Shown here: positions 1 to 11,618 of the stretch, in pieces
How the letters are laid out: each line of letters starts with the position of its first letter
Position numbering within the stretch: position 1 is the stretch's first letter
Source: Lingula anatina
Taxonomy: Eukaryota; Brachiopoda; Lingulata; Lingulida; Lingulidae
Assembly (NCBI RefSeq): GCF_001039355.2
Contig: NW_019775680.1
Span: 782,193 to 846,192 of the forward strand
Length of the DNA stretch: 64,000 nucleotides
Reading direction: 5' to 3'
Made by a program: the position numbers and the translations under genes
Notes under the pieces: model-generated
Databases searched by the model: none
Told to the model about the DNA's origin: nothing
The model's input: the letters and a program-made list of their open reading frames with translations, nothing else

Positions 1-268
1 CGTATTTCACAGATGTTCAAAGAACTAAGGTGGCATGGAACAAATTTACATAAATAGTAGAAAACCCCTTCATTTCTCAGTACGTTATCATAAATATTTC
101 CATAACTACCAAAAAGACAAAATTATCCGAAACAACAATCATAGCAAAAACACAATGTATCAACCCCCCCCCCCTTCGTAGTCTTTGTAATTCTAGTAAT
201 TAAGAATATTATAAACGGAAACATAATGTGACTTAGAATGAATGTAAATGACACCACTTGAAACTTAC

Positions 269-3200
269 CACAAACGTTACCATCTTTACTATAAAATGAA
301 GGTTTACATATGCATCTTCCTCCGCTACACACCGCATTGGGGTCCTTGCACACACCCTGTCTGTTTGATGGGCAGGGTTTGTTGAGGTTCACTAGCGGTC
401 CTAGAGGTGATAACAGAGCATCAATAACTGTATCAATTAAGGCAGCCTTAGTTAGACTTTTATGTATAATATAAATGCAAATTTGAATTTTGTTTCTTAA
501 GTTAAGTTAACTCTCTCCAAAGCCGTTGAGAAACATATGACTAATAAAACGTCTCGTCTTGCAATTTTCTATATAGGCCCAACACATATTGTTTACCTCT
601 GATAGTAAGAAAATTATTTCATTTCGCTAGTATGAATGCTTGTGAAATAATTATCAAGGACAATTTAACATGTACCCCTGTATACACAGATTAAGCCTGT
701 CGTATTTATGACATTGTTGTTTACGTCGTTATTTTTACATCAGGGGTCTTACATATCATATTTATATTAATTTCATCATTTCATAATTTTATCAGTTTAC
801 AAATCTACACTCATCCACATCTATAAACGTCGAGTGTGACAAAGTATGGCTCTATTTATATACTTACTGCAGTACAAATATCGACCACTGACCAAGTAGG
901 TGCCGTTCTTGCAGTCGCACGTGTTGTTAATGCATACAGCGTCTATATCCAAACACTCTTCTGTCGATTGACACGACTGGGTGAAGTCAACCTTAGAAAC
1001 TGTAGAGTTAATAATTCAAAATTTAAAAACACGTAGCAGAATCGAACACGACATCAAGTCACAAATTAATTTCTTAGCAGTGACAGTTACAAATGTACAG
1101 ATGTACACATTGTCCTATTGAATGATGTTTTATCATATTTTTGTGCTCACCACAAATGTCTTCCCTCCTTGCGAATCCACTGTTACAAGTACATACGCCG
1201 CCGTTACAGGCAGCATTGGTGTCGTTGCATACGTCGAAGCCATGCTCAGAGGTACAGTTCTGCCCGACAAGAGATTTGGGCACTGAGTTGAAAATTACAA
1301 CATGGCATCAACGAAAATGTTTTGAATAGTTACCATAAAAGACAAAAGGGTCGAGAATAAAGTTGATAACAGATAATGTCGATGCAGTTATTTTTAAAAC
1401 AACATTGTTTTTATATATTGAGAACTGGGAGGAGCATTTGATCTTACAGCAAGTCCACGGTTTGGTTATATTCGGTTTGTGTTTATAGAAGCCAACCAGA
1501 CAACTACAGATCCCCGCCATGCAGGATGCGTTCAGCGTTCTACATTCTTGTTCTCCGTCTCCATCGCAATGTTGTTCCAGATCCTTCTTGATCTCTAAAA
1601 GACACAAAAAAATCTTTGTCGTTTAAAGGCGGGTAATGATAAAACGGATATGTCATAAAAAGAACGCCCCTTTTTATATTTGCTGCTTAAAGAACAAAAA
1701 ACTTCCAAAAAGTCCAATAAAATACCGAAATGAAGTTGGAAGTCTAACAGTTTAATTTTCCATTCTTACAACCAACCTGGAGTCGGTGATACTCGTAATT
1801 ATGCCAGAGAGAGAGAGAGAACAAGCTGCGTCTTTACATTCACACCTTCCTCTCAAACACTGACTAATTGGCACACTATAACATGAACTGTTCGCAGAGC
1901 AAGGCGACCCTATTTCGACTTAAATTAAGAAACAATGATTTTAACATACCGAAAATAGGCCTTGTTAAAATATTTAAAGTCTGAAACGCTTCTTTTATAA
2001 TATTGTATTGGTAATACGCACTCCAGGTGATATTTATCAAAAGAGGTCCAACTCAACGTTACAATGGCATGTGAATGCGGCATGTTGTCATAAAGAAATG
2101 TTAATTATAGGCCCACAAGGAAATGTTATTTTTATAGGCCCCCTCAGTAATAAAAGATAAAAGAGTTTATATTCACCCTTTAAACATCCTTTTAGCGTCT
2201 CATTAAAAAAAACGTTTCTCGCAAACGCACGTTTTATTTTTAAAATCGCAGTGACTATCGTTTACAGTTGTTGGATTACCAACCACACACGGTGAACCAA
2301 TAATAAGATTTAAAAAAAACAGTTTCATTCATAGTCCTGATGAAATGAATTAAAGTATTGTCATTATACTTAAACACGACTTAAGTTCAAGTCGTTTCTT
2401 AGTGGAACCGACACCTTATTCACAATATCTTTGAAAGATAAAACGCTTTCATGTTTAGAAGATCTATCAGTATCCAAGTTACTTTAATAAGTTTACATCT
2501 CTGTACTAAAAACCTTAAGTGCGTTGTTACCTTAAGTCCGTTGTCTGACAGAGAATGACACAAATCTATCTGGTCAGAAGAAATACCTTCCTTGCACGAT
2601 GGCTCCCCTTCTTCAGCGTAGTATCCACGTTGACAAGAGCACTTGTCGTTCTCACAAATGGTGTTGCTCACTTTGCTACAGTCAGTTTCATTTTGGCACC
2701 CGAGACCAACGACTTGGGCTTAAGTAATGAAAATTTATATAATTTATGTTTTGGGAATTAGACCACTGCAGGTGATGTAAGATGTAATCTTTAAAAAAGG
2801 TTAGTGTCCCACATTTACTGTGTGTAATTGTGAACTGTTTGTCGACATCATTGACGTTTACTTTCACGTTTAAAAACAATTAAAATACCAGGAAAAGCAT
2901 AATAATAACGTCGGAATGAAAATTATAACGCATTCCCGGGTTTCCAAGATATTCTTACTGTTGGTGCAGGTTTTCCCAGCTTCTTTTCCGTAGAAACCTA
3001 ACATGCACTGACATCTACCGTCCAGACACTGGCTGTCATTGATTGCAGACTGACACAGGAACGTATCAATAGTGTTGTTGCAGAACGTGCCGATCACCGT
3101 TTCTAAATGACAATTTACATTTTATTTAGTCACCGATATATTTCCCAAAAGTTTCAGAATTGGCAAATGAGTTCCTGTTGCACAGCTATACTCTCATCAT

Positions 3201-4660
3201 TAATTCTATAACAGTTGTTTGTTTGATATATAGTCAAAAAGCAATAGCACGTCCCTAAATTAACAACCTCCCATGAGGCACGAACTGTGTTTATGGTTAC
3301 AGACGAGCAGATCCGTGTCACTTACCATTTTTGCAAGTTGAAGAACCAAGCGCCCCATAGGTTCCATGTGGACAAACACAGGTGCCCAATTCCCATATAC
3401 TGGCTCTTTGGCATATTAGTTTCAGCGAGTCCTTATTAAATCGGTTGCATTGATCACTACCCATGCAAACCACGCCTACTCCTTGCTCTAGAATATGATG
3501 CGGTGCATGTTATAAACTACATTACCATGTCCTTCCAAACAATGTATGCCACAACCACAACAATTTAGAGACAGCGAGTCAATAGATGACACTCAAAAAG
3601 ATGAAATGAGGTCAAATATTAGGTGAAGACCAAAACATTCAGTTTAGATTTTGGATAAATGATGCAACCATCATTATAAATAGTGTAGTGACTTACTGAT
3701 AATACACTTTCTGTCTCCATTATTTCCATGATAAGGAAGTACACAACTACAGACACCTCGAGACCCGGTTTTCGTACAGTAACTGTATTCTGTTTGTAAC
3801 TTTTCCCGGCAGAAATCGTCAGATGTGCAAGTCATTCCAACTTTTGGACGAGCTAAAATAGAATTATTTAAATGATTATTTAATGTCAAATTAAAATTAT
3901 TTACAATGTGGTTGTTATTTTCCAGCTCGAGTTTTCAATGTGTACGTGGATAACAAAGATAATCAGCAACAACTTTTACTTAACTCGAGATGAAGACCAT
4001 TCAGAAGGAAATTTTCCTCGTGATATTGGTCGATTCTGAAATTTAGAATTTTACCCAAGAAAAAAAGTAAATAACAAAATAGGGGAAATGAAAGTAAAAA
4101 GTTTTAATGTCAAGTCAAAATCTTCAATTTACAAATCTTGAATCCATTGCCTGAAAAAATCTCCATAAGAGACACACACTTACTATTCTTTCAGGGGGAG
4201 TCCCTTCCCTCTGTAGCGTAAAATCCTTCACTTGCACAGCGGCACCGGAATTCAATACACGCCCATTGAGAGGTGCCGTTCACACAGTCAGTGTCATCTT
4301 GGCAAAACGTGCCCACCACTTGTTCTGAAATATAACCAAATACCTTTGATTGATAAGTTTTGATAAATTGCAAGCAACGGTAGCAACTGGAACAATGGTT
4401 TTACCGGAAAATTATTCAATTCTATTCAAACCTATTTTGTTCACCTAATTTGAAAAACTGTACCGTTGCATTTGACATGGCATTTACAATGGTTTGCAAA
4501 CTACTTTGGGATTATTTACCCTTTTCACAAACTCGTGCATCATATGGTGCATAGTAGCCTCTATCACACCTGCATAGCTCTTCTAAACAAACGCCGTTGG
4601 TGATGTTGCAATCAATCGTGCTACAGTTCAACCGTTCCACGCCTTGTATAACATCTCCAT
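269..4660 (-). pseudogene. Decaying copy (A) of an EGF/EB-like multi-module gene
   Basis: Minus-strand array of single-module exons, in the same order as the plus-strand gene at 11619-18836. Exons by homology and splice sites, 5' to 3': about 4653-4520, 4324-4184, 3852-3697, 3487-3326, 3102-2959, 2718-2587, a damaged module about 2315-2165, a broken one 1918 to about 1822, then 594-... of the 1.5 kb region (1594-1448), 1282-1151, 999-868 and 400-269. Most keep AG/GT borders, phase-1 ends and six cysteines. Lesions: the last Cys codon of the second module is TGA (4191-4193); the module near 2.2 kb has lost residues and frame; the counterpart of the module at 16557-16685 is absent; the module at 1918 has lost its 3' end and donor; the first exon lacks a clear acceptor, though AG before 4653 would keep frame; no signal-peptide exon was found upstream. 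The array continues off the left edge. I call it a pseudogene, but exon skipping of symmetric exons could still give a product. Confidence 0.72.
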
Positions 4661-7167
4661 GGCCATATGGTATGGACCCACCTGATTTGCAATATACCAA
4701 AAATAGATTGTTGTATTTTGGATAGAAAAAACACCAAATGGATTTTCTTTGGTAAGTGGTGTTTGATATTTAATTCTATTGTATCAAATCAAAGTGGACA
4801 ATGTACATGTTTTACTTGTAGGATATTCAATTTAAAATTTGTACAGAGACTAAAAATGAATAATTTGTGGATTATCGGATTAAGCCATGACAACGCCAGT
4901 GATGGACTCGAAGCTTCAGTAAGTAAAGGCACATGAATGCGATTCTTTTATAGATTCACAAAAATGGCAGCAAAGAATATTAATTTATGTACTTTATTCA
5001 TAGGGCAACATACCGTCGCTCTTCACATGTTGAAAGCTCACACAGATGATCAAGAATATATACTGTATCGCATCCATGGCAACAGGCGTCAACGAGAGCT
5101 TGAAAAGGTCTGTAATAAAATGATAGTAAAGTCATACATATATCAATACTACACGATGTCATCTAATAATGCTGGTTGTTGTACCTGGTAAAATATACGA
5201 GACGTTTGTATAAAATTAAAACTTTTATAAAATTTGCTGCGTAACGGGCACGTATACGTAGTTATTAAGAGATAAATTAGATTGCTGAAGAACATCTATC
5301 ACCATACAGGGGGCTTGGCTGTGTGAACACATAGAAACCAAACTATACTAATTTCTTAGGACCATCTATCATTCTGAAACGACATTTAATTAAGATGTCA
5401 ATTTTAATAAGATGTTGCAGTGTTAATTAAAACTGCTTAGGGTAAACGCGTCACCAGATCCCTGAACCAATCATCAATATTTTAATGAATAGAGACCGTC
5501 TTCCTCAAAAAATATTTGAAACCAAACTCTTAGTCCCTTTCCTAGATCTATTGTAACGGGAATTATGAAGAACTGGCCGGAAATGGCCAAAGGACCTAAA
5601 TGATACATTTTAAAAATTAATCGAATTGCGATGAAGTATTGATGATCAGAAACGAAAAATAACCCAACGCCGTGTGTCATACCGATATGCCCCTATTTAT
5701 TTAAAATATTATCTTTTTTCCTCTTATCTTTTTAATAATACAAAAAAAGTGTTATCTTTTTGAGTGAATTTATGAATTGTGCAGTTTGACATTTGCATTG
5801 CCAGTGGGAGTCCAGGTGACTATACATGTAGGATTAAAATTATCCTAGCAGTTAAAATGTAAAAACCTGGGGAAAAGGTGAAAAGGAGCAAATTTAAGGT
5901 GAGACATCCCTGCTAAATATCAAGGTTTTTTAACGGAATTACATCACGTTTTAATTTGGCAAAAGGCGTTGCCGTACGCCTTTCGATTTATCTCAAGCTA
6001 TCAACCGTTAGAACCTTAGATGTGAGTTCAAATCGTGTCGCATCTAAAATGTAGTTGCTTTTGTTGACAATTTAAAAATCTTTTGTTTTAGCTTTTTTCT
6101 TGTAAATAATACACGTTAAGAAAATATCAAAATACACATGTATGCAGACATAGATTATAACACTATACGAATCATCTGTAGTAAAAAGAAAAGATCTGCT
6201 TAGCTTAACAAAATATGAAACATTTATGTAAGTAATATTTATAAAAATTACACGTGCCTAAACTACTTAATTTAATATGTTTAACCAACTAAATCTACCG
6301 GCACGTGCTTAACTATCACATTAGCCATTAGCTAGTGATAGAAGGAAAGAATCTTATCAAAGAGTCTCCAAAAATTGTGCACCATGCAGCAACAAAGGTT
6401 GATAAAAATTAAGTTGGGAAAATTGTTTTAAAAGATCTACAGCAATGTCACTTACCTAAATTCTAAACTGCTGATACACCGTGTTTTTTCCGACGACGCT
6501 TGTTCGACAGACAAAAATGCAGTTTAAACAGCGTAGGGTTAAAATACTACTGCTTGGCCACAGCGGGAGGCCGCGAACCTTGTTTAAATGATGAATGACA
6601 TACTGATATATCACGTTTTTGGCGTATGATCAAATTTGGCATGAACTAGACCAGGGTATTTTTAGCACCATCAGGAAAATAGGATAGCAAAGTTATTATT
6701 TAAGTAGTCAAGCGCTGTTTAAATGTCAAAGCAAAGTAATTGTCTGTCTTAAACTTTAATATGCAGTAAATTGATTACACTATTAAAACAAAATATTTAA
6801 ATTAAAAATAAAAGAAAAAATAAAAATGTAATGGAGCCTCCAGGCTTCGATTGCCAGGCTCCAAAGTTCCGTTACGCAGTCCCTTTTTACTTCCTTCGAG
6901 AGGGTCGTAGACTGCCGGGCTCAAATTCTCCGGAGTAAAAGCAGTCCTTCCCTGTGGACCGAGGTATTTGGAAAATATAACACAGGGGCGGATCCAAGTT
7001 TATTTGAAGGGGGTTCCGCAGATGCGAAGCCGACCTTCGCCCCCCCCCCCCTTATAACCCTTTCGACATTGTTTCTGGAAGTCCAAACCATGTGTATAGG
7101 GCCTACTTACACAAAGCATACTACTCTCTATCAAAGACCCCTCTAATTGCCATGCTTAAGCTCTAGT

Positions 7168-7202
<35 letters not shown>

Positions 7203-7550
7203 TGAGAGAGAGAGAGAGAGAGTTTATGAACACAAACAGACGTTTCAGTCCCAAGTTGATAAAACGCAAATGCACTCTGAAACTCTGAATGTTTATTATT
7301 AGGCTACACTCAGTTCAAAATTTGCAATCATTACATCAAACGAACTTATAAGTCCAGTTGGCTAGAATCCCCTATAAATCTTATTGCAAGACAAAACCAT
7401 TTTTATAGCAATACCGCACACCTAACGCAGCTTCTTAACTCGGGTGCCATGCTGCTCTAGCGCTGGGTCCTTGTGTTTCGCGCATTTTTACTTGTTTAAC
7501 ATATTCATCGTACAATATCTAAGCTTACCTTAGCGAGACGGGCCCCTTTC
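4661..7550. other. Intergenic spacer, no supported gene
   Basis: AT-rich sequence between the two EGF-module copies. It contains the microsatellite (TG)n(AG)n at about 7166-7222 and a fragment at 6985 starting CAGGGGCGGATCC, the terminal sequence of the 5 bp-TSD MITE family. I see no signal-peptide exon for copy A here. Confidence 0.6.
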
Positions 7551-8992
7551 ACATGGTGCAAGTGGGCCCCAATATGTCAGATTTGGGGAGACCGAAGACT
7601 GAGGTCCAATAAAACAAAGTGAAAGACCTCTTATACCAGATTTGTAGACCCGATATTCTGGGGCCCTCTCCGAGGAAGTAATGTAGCTCATCGGGGCCAC
7701 AGAATTAAGAAGACACATGTCAACAGGCATAATCCTTTATTTCTGCTAAATGCTAAAAACAAAAAAAACACAAATTAAAACTAATTGTTATGTATATAAA
7801 TTAACTCCTACTTTAATAAAGACCTTTTCTGCTATCTATAGATATTATTCAGAGCTGTGAAATATATTTCCTTCCAAACAGAAATACATTATCACAAGTT
7901 CACTTAAAGAATTCTTGCATTACTATCCTTGACCAATGAAAATCATTACATGGCCAAACTAGCATTTACATCATTAGAACATGGCCACCAAATACATTAT
8001 GTAAATAAATAAATTATGTACATAAATATTTCACCCACCATTACATGCCTCTTTCCAATATATTCTGCCACTATCACTGTGGGACTGACCAAGACTGACC
8101 AAGACTGACCCACAGCACAGTGCACACACTGAAGGATGTGACCGTAAAAAGTGTTCAGTTATGTAAATAAGGTGCGGTGGATGCGTATGGTCAGCACACC
8201 CACTGCAATACTGACCACTTTGTTCCTACAAGTAAATAACTACCCTCTACCAGGGCGACAGATATTCACAGATAAATCTCTAGATAAACAGACAGTCATT
8301 TTGGTCTGATGTCGATTCAGCAAAAAAATGTCCACAACAATAACCGCGGCCCTGATAGAGGGTAGTAAAATACCATGTTTTGGGAGCGTGGCAGACAAGA
8401 GCCTTCTCAAAGGACTTGAAGGGACCCTCATACAGGATTTGGAGGCCTGGCAGACAAGGGCACTTATAGAGGACTTAAAACGGAGCACTCCGACAAAAGA
8501 GGCCCTCTTTAGGGTAAGATTCCCCGGGCCCATCTCAATTGTTTTTTTTTATCTTTAGTTCATTATTTTACAACAGGTATTTCTATTTTATCAAAATATT
8601 GTAATCATAATTCACATGGAGCAAGTAGGCCCAAAATATTTCAGAACACTGAGGTCCACTAAAAAAAAGTGAAAGACCTCTCATATCAGATTTGTGGAGC
8701 CTAATATTCTAGGGCCCTCTCAGAGAGAGAGAAAGAGAGTGAAAGGCCCATCATACCATGTTTTGGGAGCGTGCCAGACTAGGACCCTCTCAGAGGGCGT
8801 GAAGGGACCCTCATACAAGATTTAGAGGCCTGACAGACAAGGGCCCTTTCAGAGGACGTAAAACAGACCACTCTGGCAAAAGAGGCCCTCGGAAGGGCAG
8901 AAATCCCCCGGGCCCATTTCTATTGTTCTTTTTATCTTTAATTCATTATTTTACAACAAGCATTTCTAATTTATCAAAATATTGTGTTCATA
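7551..8992. repeat. Degenerate direct repeats rich in GGGCCC
   Basis: Two types of unit. A 240 bp unit is repeated at 8370-8612 and 8753-8992 (period about 383 bp), sharing 'ataccatgttttgggagcgtg', 'gaagggaccctcata' and 'cccgggccca'. A second unit at 7551-7685 recurs at 8613-8725, sharing 'ctgaggtcca' and 'agtgaaagacctct'. Open frames across them look incidental. Confidence 0.7.
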
Positions 8993-11618
8993 ATAATGCA
9001 TATATGTATGTATATATGCAAATCAAATTGTGACAATCAATTGCTTTGTTTTGCCATAGTTCTGCTATCCTAAATTCCAGAAGGTGCTTAAAATAGCCTG
9101 ATTGTTAATCCCGATTTCGATCACACGCTGTAACCGAGATATCGGGATGCCATTCAACATTTAAACCCCATTCGTCGACTCCCGCTGTGATAAGTAAGCA
9201 CTATTTAAACCGTGCGCTGTCAAAGCCGCCCTTTCTGTCTTATCGGGAAAGCCTCTGTCTTGCCATCCAACTCAAGAGGTCTACTAGCCACTGACTGCAT
9301 TATTTTATCAATTTTTTTACGGTTTAGGATTAAGGTAAGTGACACAGATGTAGATCGAATCTTATTGAATTTCCATATTCACTGTTTATCACCCATCCTT
9401 GCCGTTTGAAAATTGAAGATAAAATTGATAGTTCTGCCATAATTATCATTGGCAAATACCTACTGGTTATAATGTATGGTCACTGTGATGTCCATCGTGG
9501 ATACTCTAACTGTGGCTATTTGCAAGCCAAGCATACACCGGTTATATTTGCCAGCATAAACATCTTGTCATTGTTGTGGTAGGTTTATTGATGAAGCATT
9601 TTTAACATGTATGTTGTTTAAAAGTAAGAAAATATTTTCATCTCGTAACTACAATTAATTCTTAACCATTCATGTGCGTTTTTTATATTTTCTGTACAAA
9701 AAATGGTCACTAAAAAGCATTTCAGATGCGGTATTTAAGATGTGAGCGATGAAATGCTTCAGGTTCAAGTAGAGAACAATTTATGAAAAATTATTTATTA
9801 GATTTTTATTAATGTATCTATAGCATTTACTCTGGCCTTCTCCCCCCTCCCCCGATCTTTCTTTTTATTCATAAATTGCCACATAAAAATTATTTTAATC
9901 CCACAGACACTGTTACTCTTCACAATTAGTAACGAACTGTTTTTTTACACGAAAAGTATTTCGAAAAAAAAAAACTAAAAACGAAAATAAGATCAAGTTA
10001 ACAGGCATGTTTGTATGAATGTCAATATAATATTACTGCTATCACTCAACAGAGCGGTCTCATGATCGATCGGGAAGAAATACAGGTGTATTTGCTCTTG
10101 TCTCGTTCCCTTGGTTTCATTTCGTTCCTGTTTTTATTCGTAATATCTTCACCACGTGTCACTTCCCCATGTGTCTGTCACCAAGATAAGGGACTATATC
10201 GTGTATACCTTGTTGTGTAACTGTCTATTGCCTCGCTTAATCCCAATATAAGCGATAACGTTAGACTTGGATGATGTAAGGCCCCGTTGGCATCTATATC
10301 GGGGAAGGTCCTTTTATTATTAACAACTTCGTCAAAAAGTATCAGATTATCATTTCACGTAAAGATTGATAACATTGCAATTTTGCGGTTATTACATCTT
10401 TTATAAAAACGCAGAATTTTGTAGATAAGACATGCCTGCGTAGCAGTGCAAATAATCCTTTGATAATTCGCCCTTTGACTTAAATCATTCTGTTAAGACC
10501 GAAATGTGATAGCGGTATTTCAGGTAACTAATAATTCACTTGGCCTTTTTGTAATGGCAAAAGAACAAAATGCGTTCCAAATACGCGAGGGTGCAGCTTC
10601 TTATCAGGGTCTTAATGAAACAGTAATAGTGGGCTAATGTGATTTGGCGTGGCCAAGATTAGTGTAGAGACGTTTCTCACCCAGGCAGGTAACGGAAAAA
10701 ACGCGTGTACCCCTGCTCCCAAGCACTTGGAATTTCATTATGTTTGATATATGTCCTCTTATCAAATCCCACTTGTTTGTAGACGCTGTCTAACATTGAT
10801 TTATATACAGTATATTTTCATTGGTATCTTTAGATATATTCGCACGCACAAGAGGCTATTGGTTTATTGTTTTTTTGTTTTTTCTTTTCAGTTCACCACT
10901 ACTTCATTACATGATATTTTCTATATATGTTTTCTTATATTAAGCATTGTAAAGAGATGCCTACTCTTTTCCATAGACATTAGCACACATTAAAAGCAGC
11001 TCCAGCCAATTCTTGGAACACTCCTCGTTATCAACTCATGTTACGTCAGAACGAGAACAGGTCTAAGGTCAGAAGCCGTGCGGGGGTTGGGGTTGCTTCC
11101 AATGAATACCAGTCTACAAAGATCCTCGCCTCAGCCATTAAATCAACGATTAAATGATTTAGACATCTGGTGAAACATTTTTGATCCAAACAGGTTTACC
11201 TTAAGACCGGCGTTTGGCGTGCAGTATTATAGCTCTAAGCAGTACTAATAAAAACGTCATTTTATCAGAAAGTCGATATCCTTATCAAACGTCAACTTCA
11301 AAAATGACAGATTGTCCTAAGAAATTTTTATGGTTTGGTTGGTTTCTATGTATTCAAACAGTCAAGTCCTCCAGGTATAATAATAAATGTTTTTTGCAAT
11401 CCGATTTAATAACTTCAAACACGCACCTTATGTACTACAGGTTCTATAAAAGCATTTCTTCTGAAATACGTTTATGTAGACAGGGGCAACCCTATTCTAG
11501 TTGTATATGTGTACATAAAACCAGTATTTCAGATGGTATTGTGTGACAAAGCTACATATCAGTTTCTTAACTTTCATTATATTGCAGAGCCCTCAAGACT
11601 CAATAGACGTTTGTTGCC
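8993..11618. other. Upstream region of the EGF-module gene, no gene seen
   Basis: AT-rich and without recognisable coding similarity. Presumably it includes the promoter and 5' UTR of the gene starting at 11619, but no specific element can be supported. Confidence 0.5.

Noticed and set aside
4856-5107. Two plus-strand blocks that look like exons, one ending at a GTAAGT donor and one beginning after ATAG
   Set aside because: No combination of phases gives an open joined frame, and neither block resembles a known family.
5474-5680. Minus-strand frame upstream of copy A as a possible signal-peptide exon
   Set aside because: No hydrophobic leader at the N-terminus, no suitable phase-1 donor and no similarity to 11619-11694.
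7160-7222. Possible CRISPR-like or regulatory array
   Set aside because: It is a simple (TG)n(AG)n microsatellite.
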